Of a stretch of 64,000 nucleotides of DNA, positions 1-13,100 are shown piece by piece. A program made the position numbers and the translations under genes. The DNA lies in the NCBI GenBank assembly GCA_020744425.1, contig JAGMUV010000001.1, forward strand, positions 3,410,001 to 3,474,000, written 5' to 3'. Below the pieces are notes generated by a model. That model was not told where the DNA came from, did no database searches, and was given only the letters and a program-made list of their open reading frames with translations. How positions within the stretch are numbered: the stretch's first letter is position 1; each line of letters starts with the position of its first letter. This stretch comes from Dactylonectria macrodidyma (lineage: Eukaryota > Ascomycota > Sordariomycetes > Hypocreales > Nectriaceae).

Positions 1-2409
1 TCTCGGAAGGCGCAAAGTCTGGTGACTCGGGCCTCGGAGCTCCCTTCATAACCACCGGCGACGCTTTTACCTCGAAGATGTCGAATGAACTATCAGAATT
101 GTTTGCAGCATCCTCCACCGGTGAGCCCAATACCACATCAGATTGATAAGGTGGCGTTCCTTGTGTTCCTTCGAAATTTGAAACCTGAAAACCCTCTCCG
201 AGGACCAAAGTTCTACCCTGGACCACCTTGCTGGTGTTCTCGGAACATTCACCAAATATGTCAAAGTCGTCTTCCGACTCGTTGCCTGCTTCTCCCTGTG
301 ATTGTTCTTCATCGGTAGGAACAAATTCATCATCGCGCCCAGCTCGTTGCGAAGGTGGATCCGGTGAAGGCTGATTTTTGTGCCTGGCCAGATGCTTTTT
401 ACTCAGCTGGTTGTCGCGTTCCTTTCGGCTCCGAGCAGCCACTCGAGGTACGCGGATTAGGACACTGTGGTCAAGTTGCACTTCGAGTCCATCGTGGCCG
501 GGAAACAATAGCTGGAATCCCCCATTCGGTCGGACTGATGTCAACACCACCTTGACCGTTTTTTCTTCAAACGGGGTGGATGTAAGCGACTGGAAGCGTT
601 GCAGTAGGGATTCAAAGTCCCCGCCGACATCAGACATCTGAATGTAGTCGATCCCCTCCACGACAAGATACGTGACCGGAGCGGGGAGCAGGCGTAAACA
701 TTCAACGAAAATCCGCCAGGACAAGTCGAGGTCAGTCTTCGCTGCTAAGAATATTTCCGCATTGAACAACTCCCGGTCGCCTTGCGACAGGATTGCCGGG
801 AACCTCTGGAGCAAGTGGAACAACAGGCTCTGGACCAGTGCCCGAGGCAGCGGAGTGTCATGGTTGAGGCTTCCGAAATAGAACAGAGTGTCGTGGCCAT
901 TCATAGAGGCTGCTCGGATGATGTTGAGCGCGAAGTCGGTTGTCCAGCTGGGGCGGCGGGGAACTTCGTACCCATCGATCCACAACAGGCCAGAATCAGG
1001 GGCGTCCATCCAAGCGCGGAACTGCTGACGGCGGAGCATGTTGATGCCTTCATTGACCTGCGCAAGCGGAAGCAGGTCCATCTGAGCTTGGGCTCTTTGA
1101 AGATTTTGTTCGATTGGGAGTAGTTCCGGGAAGAACTCCTGGACTATCTCCAGCTTGGGAGGACGTAACAGCCATCGGTCAACGGCTTGAGAACCTAGGA
1201 GTCAAGTTTAAGCACGGGCCAGATTGAATGGTGGGGTGATTCTTACCTTCAACGGCCCGCAATTCGCGCTGCCTTCTGGAATAGTCTTGCTGGACGAGGT
1301 CTTCAGGCAGTGAGCAGGAGGAAGCACATTGGCAGTCAAGGGGAACACGCACCCTCTAAAACCGCCAAAACTCGACATTGCGTCTTCTTGACCTCGGAAA
1401 GGTCGTTTTGGGTTTGTAGATGCCTCTCGAAGTCGCTGATAAGCCATTGCATTTCGACTTGCTCTTTCAGCAGGGCATAGTTCTCATCGATCGTTGTCAA
1501 AATTTGATCCATACGAGTGTCAAATGGGACCAGTGTTGCCTTGAATATTCTCACTACGAGAGGTAACATGTCAACCGAAGCAAATTAAGAGCGATGGATC
1601 GCCGAGAACTCACCAAGCCGGTTGTTGCGTAGACGGCAGATGCTAACTGCCAAAAAATCCGCAATCGAAGCGTAGATCGCACACGCAGCATCGACAATCT
1701 TGTCCTTTGGGAAGAAGCGCAAAAGCAGGCTCACTAACTGGAGTTTTCCTCCAATCCGCCCCAAGTTTATCACAATGCCTTCTTTTGTCTTTTCGTATTC
1801 AATTGGGATACTCAGCAAGAGCTTCATCGTTCCCCAAGCCAGGCTTACCCATTCAGGGTGATGTTGTACCAGCGCATCCATGACCGTGGCGTAATGGAGA
1901 GTTGATTTGCAGAACTGTTGCATCCCCGCCTTCATCGTCCTCCTAATACCTTTGCGTTCTGTCTCAGGGAATGCAATCTTCTGCAATTGCTCTGCCAAGG
2001 CTCGGTCCTTCTCGAGGCTGCATTCGTTCTTCCGGACAAGGTCCCATTTCTCCTGCGAAGCCACAACATTGTACTCATCTACCGTCTTCTGTAGCTCGGA
2101 GAATCTTGCCTTCACACCTGAATTCTCAGCTAGGCTCAAAGACCAGGCAGATTTGATGGAGTCTTCCGAGTGAGGAGCGTGGGAGTGCGACACAAGCGAC
2201 TGGTTAGACTCTTCAGAGATCTCTTTCAAAGACTGAATGAGTTCCTCTTCCTCCAGAGGGGGAGGAACGTCAGGTCTTGACTTGAAGAGAATACGACGTA
2301 TCTTGCTGTCCTTGACCTCAGTTTTACAGATTCCGTTCGGAGTGAGACGGCCCAACCTGATCGTTCGCTTGGTCGAACCCTCAGACTCGGCAGGTTTCAT
2401 TGCTTCCAT
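1..2409 (-). CDS. DUF7708/STAND-like protein, 3' end cut by window edge
   Basis: Four exons on the minus strand: 2409-1614, 1553-1353, 1300-1247 and 1194 to beyond base 1. The introns are 60, 52 and 52 nt, begin GTGAGT, GTGCGT and GTAAGA, and keep frame throughout. Exon 1 codes for about 265 residues. After a polar N-terminus, residues ~115-260 resemble the helical DUF7708 domain found at the N-terminus of fungal STAND/NACHT proteins (HHPEWVSLAWGTMKLLL block). The later exons hold the linker (RWLLRPPKLE) and the place where these proteins have a P-loop. Here it reads LLWIDGYEVPRRPSW, so no Walker A lysine/serine is visible; NTP binding may be lost. The tail is acidic and low-complexity and still open at base 1. 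Family role (inference): intracellular NLR-like protein. Start taken at the ATG beginning MEAMKP. The family call is by eye. Confidence 0.7.
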
Positions 2410-3600
2410 GCGATATCATCGGCATGGGCCCTATAGTTTCGGTGCTTTGAAAGACCTGAGCGCAGACTCCAGCGTTTGCTCGTTTCCGTTTCTCACAACC
2501 AGCAACGCCTTGAGTGAGCTTGAATTAGGCAGCAAACAATAAGGGGAGGATGGTACAGCCTAATGCTCCCGTCGCGGTCATGCTGGCTGGTGTCAGCCTC
2601 CCCCCAACGCCCCGGACCACTTTTCTCTGCCTAACAACGAGTGACGAAGCTGCATCGCCCTGCAACTGATGACCATCACCTTAGGCATCCCGCATCCAAT
2701 CAAGTCTCGATTTTTCTGCATCGTGACACCTTGCAGTCCTCAACTCCCAATATTGCTGACAATGCCTATGCATAGGGTGTGTGAGTACAGCCAACGCAGC
2801 AAGGTCGCCGTGACGCCAGTGGTGGTGACACGCAACCACTGACGATTTTGAGGGATTTACGCAACGATCAGCTGATGGCCATCATCCAATCAAGTCTCGA
2901 TTTTTCGCTTCGTGACACCTTGCAGTTCTAAACTCCCAATCTGACAACGCCCATGCATGCAGGCCGTGCGTGCGGTAATCATATTTGCTATCGCGACAAA
3001 CAGGCTCGATGCGGATCAGCGGTATCGGCAAACCAACCACTGGCGTGCGACTGTAGTAACAAAAAGCAGCCTCGATTTTGGCAGGCCGTGCTTCAGCTAA
3101 GCACTTGCAGAATTTGACCTTCAAGCAGGCCTGTCATGGAACAAGCAGCGACGAGGTTGGGCAGCAAGCGATGAGACGACGATTCGTGGGGCTTGGGGTG
3201 TCAGGTATCACATGTTCCGAAATGTGAACTAGATTGTGCCAAGGCCCTATAAGGACTTCCCTCCGGGCGAAATCCAATCCAACCCAGCCCAGCCGTACAC
3301 TGGTCTGGCGATAAGGCCGGCATTCCAATGCAACCTGCAGCCATCATGCAACTAAGCGCAAAAGTGCAAGAAAGAGGCAGGCAGGAGAAGGAAGAGTGTT
3401 GATGCCCCACGACCAGGCCTGCCACTTAGGTAACAAGACGATGAACACTCGCCTTGGGCTGAGCTGACACGCTCGATTAGAAGGATGCCAGGGAAGTTGA
3501 AGACTTGAAATTCCCCATTGTACTCCAATTCTGGGGACTTCGCTTCCTCCGTTTGTGTCCTATAACATTTGCTTCCCATATGAACTAATTATTCAATGGG
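2410..3600. other. Intergenic region between divergent genes
   Basis: This is the shared upstream region of the minus-strand STAND-like gene and the plus-strand AAA ATPase. No convincing coding exon was seen on either strand. It contains the imperfect direct repeat listed separately and must hold both promoters. Only very short open frames occur. Confidence 0.6.
2694..2958. repeat. Imperfect direct repeat, two ~80-bp copies
   Basis: Copy 1 lies at about 2694-2774 and copy 2 at about 2884-2958. Both begin ATCCAATCAAGTCTCGATTT, share CGTGACACCTTGCAGT and AACTCCCAAT, and end near an ATGCAT-like stretch. The upstream words CTGATGACCATCA and CTGATGGCCATCA extend the similarity. The copies are about 190 bp apart in the divergent promoter region. 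Confidence 0.75.
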
Positions 3601-6064
3601 ATGTCCAATCACCTGTATCTGGACATGGACACAGACACGGACGTTTCGGCGTCCAGCGTGCCTATTACTTTTGAGGCCACACGCAGACTACGTGCCTGGC
3701 GAAATGAGGTAAGACAACTCACACATGGAGCCGTTGATGGCGTTTGAAGTTGCTCAGCGAACGGACAGGGCGGAGTAGAGGTGCACCGAAAGGTCGTCAA
3801 GAAATTCCGCAATCACAATGGACAATATTCAACCACGACGTTGGATGACATTCCCAGTGGCGATGTGGAAGCCATCGGCCATCAGAGAGAGACTCCAAGC
3901 ATAACGTTCTGGCGCGAGGTCGAGGAACGGGGAAATGTGTGGCGAAGGACTATTGACGTCGACTGGTGGCCATTTAGCGAATTCCTAGAGAAGCTCGAGG
4001 AGTTCCCCCTCCCTGAAAGCAGGTCGGAGTCCAAACTGTCCTTTGTTGAACCTTTTGTCGAGCTATTCCTCCGTCGCGATGCCCTCCGAAAAGTGGTGGC
4101 TAATTCGGGTAAGGGCGAGGAAATACCCGATCAAGATCGCGAAATGGGATTCAATTTTCAAATCGCAGGCGAGATTCTGCAATTTATCGACGACAATGCT
4201 CACGACATTGGGTCGAGACTGGAGGCGCTCAAGTCAGCGACTTCTCAAACAACGGTTCGGTACGACGACCTGTGGATGCTGTACTTACCGGGGACGCTTA
4301 TCTTCGAGACGCCATCTGGGGGTGACCCTGTCTGCTACATGGTAGACCTGCCATGCTTCGAAAAACCGCCCCTTGAACTGCGATCCAGGTACTCACAACC
4401 ATCGTCTTCGTTTCCACATCTGAAGCTTCAGTGCTGGTCGGTGGACTACGACGGGGAGACGTTCGGGCGTCGGGTTCACATTCTCAACGTTGATCACTTT
4501 CCTGGGAGCGTGGAGATTTGCAACCTCCGTTTCGTCCCAGAACCGTTCCTGAAGGATAAAGACAAGGTCAAAGCCCACCTCAAGTCCCGCGGCCAGGAGT
4601 TCTGGAACATGCAGATCCACTCCGGCTTTCGCCAGGTTATCGGCCCCTTCCATCACCAATCGACGCACGACGAGCAACCGAGGGTTATCGTGGACATGAA
4701 GACCCACCGACAGTTGTTTGGCGGATGGATTGTAGGAACCAACTGTGGTAATGACGAGGATCACAACGCTAGGGATCTCGATGCTGCTAGTCTGGTTGCT
4801 GTTGCTGGCGGCCTCATGAGTGAAAGGGTACAGGTTACTTCATCCGACTACGAGATAGGTAGCTCCTCGACGTGGTTCAACGAGTACAGATTAATCGATC
4901 CATCGGGGCCGCCGGATGAGCTGACTTTGCTCCTTTGCCCACGAACTCTCCCTGCTTTTCGCCTTCGCGATAAGAGTTGGAGTAAGTGGTTGTCCCTCAA
5001 CAATGGTGTGGAAAACTAAACGGTGCCAAAGGGAAATACGACGTGATCAACCTGCAGCCTGTGAAGTTTCGCGAGCGCGCATGGGACCGGCTCGTCTTGG
5101 ATAGCGAATACAAAGATGTCATCCGAGCAATGGTCAAATCATACCTCAACAACAAGACCAAAGTCCAAGATCTGGTGGCAGGGAAAGGTGCCGGCCTAGT
5201 TGTCCTCTTGCATGGACCTCCTGGTGTTGGCAAAACTTTGACCGCAGGTAATGTAGCGAGACCTGTCAGTGCTGGTCGCTGCTGATACTTATATCGTGTT
5301 TGCCCAGAATGCGTTGCCGAATCGTTCAAGAAGCCCCTGTACATGGTGACAGCCGGCGACCTTGGGACGGATCCAGAACGTTTAGAGTCGAAGCTATCGA
5401 CAATCTTTGATTATGCTGTTTCATGGAATGCCATCTTGCTCCTAGATGAGGCCGACATCTTTCTACAGGATCGTGACTACGACAACTTGGCGCGCAACGC
5501 CTTAGTATCGAGTGAGTTTCGAACATCGCATCCTGGCCCGACGTATATCTAACTCGCGATCCTTTTCTAGTCTTCCTGCGCACCCTCGAGTACTTCAACG
5601 GTATCATGTTCCTCACTAGCAACCGCGTCGGCGCCTTTGATCAAGCCTTCCAGTCCCGGATCCACATCACCATCGGCATGCCCGAATTAAACGACTCACG
5701 TCGCAAAGACGTCTGGAAGATCTTCATCCAAGATCTCGGCAGGAAACGCAGCGACGGCTCGCCGCCCCTCTTGACCCGCGAGGAGTGTCAGCAGTTGGGC
5801 CACGAGGTGGTCACCTCTTGGGCCTCCCAACGGCTCAACGGCCGCCAGATCCGGAACTGTGTTCGAAGTGCGCTTGCGCTTGCAGAAGACAAGGGCGTCA
5901 AGCCGGACGCGAGCCATTTCAACACGGTCCTCCGGCTGAGTAACGAGTTTACGCAGTACATGCACAAGCTGCAGAAGGCAGAGGCGGACGAGATTGCGCA
6001 GATCAAAGGGGATCGATTAGCTTCGATGAGAGATATCATGATGGGCTGCGAACGTGAAGCATAA
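3601..6064 (+). CDS. DUF7025-AAA ATPase, five exons, 744 aa
   Basis: Exons 3601-3708, 3769-4981, 5032-5247, 5308-5511 and 5571-6064. The introns are 60, 50, 60 and 59 nt with canonical ends, and the model is in frame to TAA. The first ~440 residues are the large N-terminal region of fungal DUF7025 proteins. The AAA module follows: Walker A GPPGVGKT at ~502-509, Walker B LLLDEADIF at ~556-564, the sensor-1 stretch FLTSNR, and SRIH as the likely arginine finger, then a C-terminal lid helix set. All ATPase residues are intact, so an active ATPase is likely. Substrate and cellular role are unknown; this widespread fungal family is largely uncharacterised. The start ATG at 3601 gives an acidic N-terminus (MDTDTDV), then exon 2 opens with GGVEVHRK. 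Its divergent neighbour is a STAND-like gene. Confidence 0.88.
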
Positions 6065-6486
6065 TGATGTGCTATATAATAGTTGATAGGTGCCAAGAAA
6101 TAGTGTTCAATGTCAAGTGCTCAGTCTTATTATTACGATCGAGACAGTGCCGGGGCACTCTTGTGGGACGGTCTCCAGATGCTTCTTAAGACTTGCGGGG
6201 TCGAAGCGAATTTCTTTGAGGCAAATATTCCGAATGTTCGCGTACATGCCGTACAATCAACAACCTTGGAAAGCCCTGCCGACATATATCCAGATGATGG
6301 CTCTTAAGTACATGTTGATATAGGCGTAGATAAAGAAGCTGAAGTTCTTAAGCTTCTGATATCTATTGAGAGACACTGTAAAGTTATGCCTAAGAACTCA
6401 GAAGTTCTTCTAATACGTCTAATTAGCAACGCATCTTTATTTAGCTTGCTTCTTTTATTTTAAGTTTATTTAATATTTATAGAATA
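6065..6486. other. 3' flank of the AAA gene
   Basis: No gene recognised. Base composition changes from mixed at ~6300 to strongly AT-rich by ~6430, marking the left edge of the RIPed block. A short open frame at 6110-6307 matches nothing I know. Confidence 0.5.
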
Positions 6487-6866
6487 ACGTATATATCACT
6501 CATACATCGCATTCAAGCATGCGTCGCACCTATACTATACACTTAAAATTAAAAACCGTAATTTTCTAAAAAGGTATATATAATTATAGGATTTTTAAAA
6601 AATCAATTTTAGATATTTAACTAAGAAGTTAAGAAGTTAGTAATTTTTTAAGATTTTTAAAAAAATTATTAAGCTAGTTATAAATAAAAACAGTAAAAAG
6701 TATAGTGCGAATTTAATAGTGCTAGCGCTATTAATATATAAAACTTAAAAGAATTTTTTAAAAATAAAGTATATTATAAATAATTTAATTTAAAAATCCT
6801 AGCTATTTTAGACTTAATTTAAATTTTTTAAGATTTTTTAAAAATGATAATTTAAAGTGAAAATCT
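6487..6866. mobile_element. RIPed MITE, TA-flanked family, right end lost
   Basis: It begins TA|ACGTATATATCACTCATACA, the terminal sequence shared with the other small elements in the window. The interior (GCGCTAGC... near 6720 and AAGCTAGTTATAAATAA near 6670) matches in reverse orientation the interior of the element at 16092-16516. The expected right terminal repeat is not found, and similarity fades near 6866. It is non-coding and AT-rich through RIP. Confidence 0.6.
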
Positions 6867-7839
6867 TATTACAATTATTACAGCCCGGTCTGCATAAGAC
6901 TACATAACGCTAACTAACCACATCCGCTCCTACAAATTTCTAACCAATCCTATTAAATTACGATTCAAAACTATAATTATAATAATGAATTATAATCTTT
7001 TACTATAATTTAATATAGAATCATAATTCTAGATTATAATCTAAGAAGATGAATTATAATTCTTAACTATAATTTATTTAAATACTAGTTATATATAAAT
7101 ACATTTATTTAGTACTTTTATAAAGATAGCCTTACTAATTATTAATATACTTAGTTATATTAAATCTATTATTTTACTATTATTAAACTATAACTTATAT
7201 TACTTATTATAATATTCTTAATCTACTTAATTATAAATACTATATACTTTAAACCTATTCTAAAGCCTTAATATAAGCTTAATTATAATATATTAATAGC
7301 TCTTATTTAATATATTATTATATTAACTTAAGTAATACCTTATACTATTTATATATTTAGAATAAACTGAACTCTTATTACTTTAAGTAGTATACTTATA
7401 CTATTAGTATATATAATCCTATTAAGTAATACTAAAATAATAATAAAAGTCTAATAACTTTGCACTCTTATTTAAACCCTATAGTAATAAGTATAGAACT
7501 AGCTAGTTATAGCACTTATTATACTAGTTATAAATAATAACTATAACCTAAGAGAAATAATTAAATTACTAAAGCCTGAACTATTTAATAGTTTACTAAG
7601 TAATATAATTCTATTTATTATTAAAATAAAGGAATACTTTTAGTTCTTTTTATAATATCTTATATTATTTAAAGTATACTTACTATTTACTAATAACTTA
7701 ATAATTAAAAATACTAAAGACTAATTTAAACTAATTATAAGAGACTTCTTAAATAATAATAAAATAAGCTATAACTAAGATACTATTAATATCTTTATAA
7801 ATTAAAAGAATTTTAAAAAAATAATTAAAAATACTTTTA

Positions 7840-8200
7840 GTATAATTAATAAGGAAAGGCAGGCAGTAATTAAAATTCATAAGATTAAATAAATCTGATT
7901 TATTATTACTTATATTATTATATTCTAATAAGTTACTTTTAAACTAAAATAGAATAATAATATACTTATAGAAATCTTTTACTAAAGACTTAAAGAAGAA
8001 GTTAAAGATAAGCTATATAAAGCTAACTAACTTAATACACTTACTAAGTATATTACTATAGTTATTAAGATTAATGAATAATAGTATAAAAGATAAAGGA
8101 AGAAGGCTAAGAACTAATAAAAAGGCTAAGAAAGTAACTATAACCTATACTACTTAAAGAACTAGAATAATTAGAAAGATAAAAACTGGGTTAATACTTC
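7840..8200 (+). pseudogene. RIPed retrotransposon gag relic
   Basis: The plus strand, read through stop codons, gives a gag-like order: RQAV.KIHKIKQ, then FY.RLKEEVKDKLYKAN, then INE..YKR.RKKAKN. This matches the helical core in gag of fungal Ty3/gypsy elements (compare FYRGLKEDVKDEL in the intact element here). Stops are TAA/TAG at places where CAA, CAG or TGG would fit, consistent with RIP. The copy is not functional and its LTRs are not identified. Confidence 0.5.
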
Positions 8201-9614
8201 TTATAGAACTTAAGCTAGACTTATAGAACTTAGAGCAGTCTAATAGGACTATTCTAAGGTTAAGTACTAGAATTATAATAAAATAGAGTATTTTAAGAAT
8301 AAGTACTAAAGCCTTAAGATAAATTAAAAGCATAAGCTTATACTAGAAGGTAAGAACTTCTGATTTACTAACTACTAGTACTTATTAAAGACCTTTATTA
8401 TAACTAGAAATAGCTATAATAAAACTAGCGCTCTTAAAAAATCGTTATAGTTGCACTCTAGCTAGTTATATAAAATAGAGGAAGAAGCTAAGAACGAGCT
8501 ATATAAACTAAAACTGTTATTAGGATTTTATTTTCTATAATAAATCGTCTTAACTAAGTAGCCTTAGAGTTAGACCCCAATCCTAGAAGGCTGACCTCTA
8601 GTAAGTATAAATAGGAAAATCCTTATAATAGTTAAAAAAGGCAATAAATAAATAATATAATTCATACTTATTCTAAAAGATAGTGAATCTTACTAAAAGA
8701 AAGTTAAAGAAGAAATCTTTAATAGATAGCTAAGCTAAGTTAAAGTAGACTATAGTTAACTAAAGAATATATCTAGTATAACTTTCTAACTACTTAAGAC
8801 CCGAACTATATAAATAACTAATAATTATAACTACTAATAAACTAGCTATATAAAGAATGAATGCTTAGTATTATTTTCTAAAAAAGGCAAATAGATCTAG
8901 AATAAGCTCTATAATAATAAAAAACCTAAGTAAAGTAGTAAATAATAAAACACTAGTACTAGCAAGCACTACAAACCCTCGCAAGATGGAACTACAGAAG
9001 GCAGACAATGCTTAGAGACCTATTGCTTCTTAAATAAACTCAGTCAGGAACCAGAGCTCATTCTCGCACTTACGGACGAATACTTAGATAGTAGTAATAA
9101 TGAATAGGCAGACCCTTACTATAAAGAATATAGAGAACCCCTAATAGAAATAAAGGAATAGTAGAATATAGTAAAAATTAACTTATAAGGAATCTGTATA
9201 TAGTTAAATAATGAATATTAATACTAGTAAATAGTTAAAGAAAGATAAGAACCTTAAGCTAAGGAAGACCTTTATATCTATACTTAATTAAGACTTAAAG
9301 TATAAAGTAATAAAGAGATACTTTAAAAAGAGTTCTTAAATAATTCTTATATTAGAATAGATAACTTTTAATATTATATACTTATATAGATCTTATATTA
9401 TAACTTATATTATAAAAAATATATTTATAGTAAGTAGAAAAATAATTATTTTCTTATATAATTAGAAGATTATTTAATATTTATACTATACTTTTATAAT
9501 AAAACTAAGGGCTATTAAACTAGAAGTTTTAGACTTATTAATAGGATTATAATCCTAGAATATTTTAATAACTTCTTCCCTTTAGAATATATTAAAAGAC
9601 TTAAACACCCTATA

Positions 9615-10190
9615 TAGTACTGAAACGACCTTGGCGGACGAGGAAGAAACCACACCCAAATAGCTAGCTATCTTTCCGGGGCCACTGGGGCCAATCGTGA
9701 CTGACGCCGTCTCGCCGCCTCTAGTAGAGGTCGGCAGTGGCTGCTTCCAGCACCACCGCAGGTGAAGATAACGGGCCGGTCTCTTCAAGATAGCTAGGAA
9801 AGTGTCTAATTAGACGCTTTATTAGGTTGGATCGCCGCTGCGGATTGTGACAAGGCTCGAAAAGATGAAGGTTATAGCGGCAGATCTGGACTTAGGTAGA
9901 AGACCGCGGATGCAGTCAGTCGGCTTATAGGAAAAGGGGGTATTCAGTCAGATTTAAAGAGGTCTGATAGAAAGCAGGAAATCCATAATGAAATTAATAG
10001 TCATACAGTCTAGAAAATAACAATGCCATCCAGTCCTGCAGCTAAGAGGCTTCTCTGCCTCTCTAGCTGTTAAAGCTGACGTTTGTGATGATGGTCTTGT
10101 TCCTTGAAAAATCCCTAGAAAAATCCCGAGACCTAGAGAGTTGAATCTCTAGTCCCCACAACCCTATCTAACCCCTGTCCCGCTATAATC
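9615..10190. other. GC-richer island inside the RIPed block
   Basis: About 570 bp of near-normal composition, starting TGAAACGACCTTGG and fading after TGTCCCGCTATAATCGC, with the RIPed sequence resuming on both sides. No coding frame is convincing. The likeliest explanation is a solo LTR or an unrelated late insertion, but I found no matching target duplication or second copy. It is left unclassified. Confidence 0.4.
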
Positions 10191-13100
10191 GCATTAATAT
10201 ACTCTTTACTTTTAAGACCTTTATAAAAAGCTATAGGATAATACTTAGGCTAGTAAGGAAGGACTTAGAGACTTTCTAATTATAATTATATATAGACTAA
10301 AAGATATTATTATAGTATTTCTAACCTTACTTCTAAATAGTGCTTTTATAATTATAATAAATCTACTTAAGAAGATAATATATTTAGTTAATTAAATATA
10401 TAAGTGCTTACTCCTTAAGGACCTTATTATTAAATATATACTGAACTCTTCCTATAACTCTAGTTACTATACTATTAAATAAGATATCTTTAACTAGCAT
10501 TTTATAATTAGCCTAATTAATTATAAGGACTTTTACTAAATATTATATATTTTTAATTAATACTCTAATTAAGTCTTTTATTATAATACTCTTAAAGGCT
10601 ATACTTTACTTAATTATTAAAAGGCATTTACTTATACTTAGTGCTTAGTCTTAATTAAAATGGATTATTCTTATAACTTTAATATATTCTATACTCTTAT
10701 AACTAATTAACTAAGTAGTTTTAAATATAAATACTTAGCTATTTACCTTATATTCTTAAACTTATAAAGTATAACTAGAGCTGTATAACTTAGGGTCTAT
10801 TTATATATAAATCTATCTTTAGTAACTCTAAGCATTAAAAAGTGACTAATAGAAAAAGAATATATACTCTTATAAAGAGATTAGCTTATTAATCTATTTA
10901 ATTAATTACTTAAGCTATTTAAAATCACTCTTTCTATTAGCTAAGAGCGGGTTAAGACCTAGTTTTTAATAGCTATTTATAATAAACTTAGGTTTAGAAA
11001 CATTATTATTACTAAATATAGGCATAGTAAGGCAGTATCTTCTATACCCTTCTCTTACTATTCTATTTACAATTAGCTACTTAAAAGACTTATTATTATC
11101 CTTACTAAACTAAGCGGCTACTAACTAATTCACTAAACTGACTTTCTTACTACTAAGAATTAGACTAAAGACTCTTAATTAATAATTATACTTATTAATA
11201 CTATAATATTTAGAAAGTCTATTACCCTTTTTAAACTAAAGTAAATTATTAAGACCCCTAACCTGCCTAAATCCTATATAATTACTTTATATACTCTTAA
11301 TACTAATTAAAAACTTATTAATTAATTAATATAAGACTTAGAGCTAATAATAATATTAAAATCCTAATACTTTAGAACTCCTTTAGTTTTATTATTTACT
11401 TTTAAACCTAGCTTAAGAATTATAAATTTATTTAATTAGATAGTTTTACTTTATATAATCCCTATTCTAATAATTAATAATAACTATAATAACTCTAATA
11501 ACTTAAATAAAGGGACTATTAATAAAAAGTAAAAGAAGATTAATAAAGATATTATTATAAAATATATTTTACTAAAGAAAAAGGCTAATAATTAAATCAT
11601 TTATACTAATAATTATATTAAGGCTATTTTTAATTAAGTACTTATAAATAGAATTAAAGAAGTTTATATTACTAAACTAATAATTAAAAAAGCTATAAAA
11701 ACTATAAAAAAGAATAATATTAATACTCTTACTTATATTATAACTATACATACTATAAGGTCTCTTTATTTACTTCTAGCCCCTTATTAATAAATATATA
11801 TAATTAATTAAATAAAAAGCTTTACTACTTTTATTCTAAATAGTCTGATTTCTCTATCTTAATAGGACATTATTATAAATACCTTAAGATCAAGATTAGC
11901 TCCTCCTCCTCCTACTAAGCCCTCTTAGGCTAATTGCGCTACTATATGCAAATTAACTTATATTTTACTTTAAAGACCTACTTAAAGATTATTATTACTA
12001 TTTGCTTCTATACTTACTAGACTTATTAATATATCTTACTTATTTAATTTACTAAGGAATACTATTTAATTAAATACTTCTTAATTATTTTATATACTTT
12101 ATAATTAATTTTATTAAAGAATTCTTATTATAATTACTTTTATAACTTTACTTACTAACTTTAATATAACTTTAATACTTAAGTTCTTTTTAAACCCTTT
12201 TTTATAATTATTATAATTTTAGAAGAATAAATATAAGCTAGATTCTAATTAATTAATTATACTTAGATATTAGACTTATATATATTATCTTTCTTTTCTT
12301 ATTATTTCCTTTATTTATTAAGGCTCTTCTTCTTTTTATTCTTTACAATCTCTAGGCTTATAAAGATAAAGCGCTAACTATATAAAGAGGAATATATTAA
12401 AGCTAAGGGCTTACTAATTAGAATAGCCTGAACATTTTAATTAGTTAATTAATTTAAGTATTAGTTTTAATAAAGCTATTAATAAAGATAATAGAAGTTA
12501 GTTTAAAATAAAAGGTAAAGATATTTCAAATATAAATAGTAATTAATTATATTCTTACTTACCTTTATTTTTAAGTTATTAAATTGTTTTTAATATTATT
12601 ATAATAAGATTTATTTAATTAACTAGAATATCTGATTTATTTTCTAACTAGCCGCTTAATTATAGCTCTAGCCCTCTTTTTGTCTGTTTTGTTTTATAAG
12701 TCTTATCTATCTTCGCTCTGCTTCACATCCCGCCTACCCTACGGCATCCGTCACTTCGGGTAGTGGTGTCCCTCTTATTCCCCTGCTTAATACAATATCC
12801 CTTTTAATTATAATTATAGTATTATATATTTATAGAATAGTAATTTAATAACTATTTATTATTCTTTTATTAAGCTCTAAGCATTAAGTAATCTTACTCT
12901 CTTTTTTAATTACTGCTTCTTCTTTTAAAAGAAAGTATTCCCCTTTTTTATAAAGGTCTATAGTAATTACTCTATAAGTTATTAACAGGATCTAATATAG
13001 TATTATATATTTATTATAATATAGTCCTAAATGACTTCTTTTTTAGCCCTATAATAAAGTTATAGTATTCTTATAAAGGCTATAGTAGTAGAAGGAGTGG

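Noticed and set aside
10600..11700. Possible RIPed pogo/Fot1-type transposase
   Set aside because: Only loose resemblance in a frame full of stops; no catalytic motif or terminal repeats could be located.
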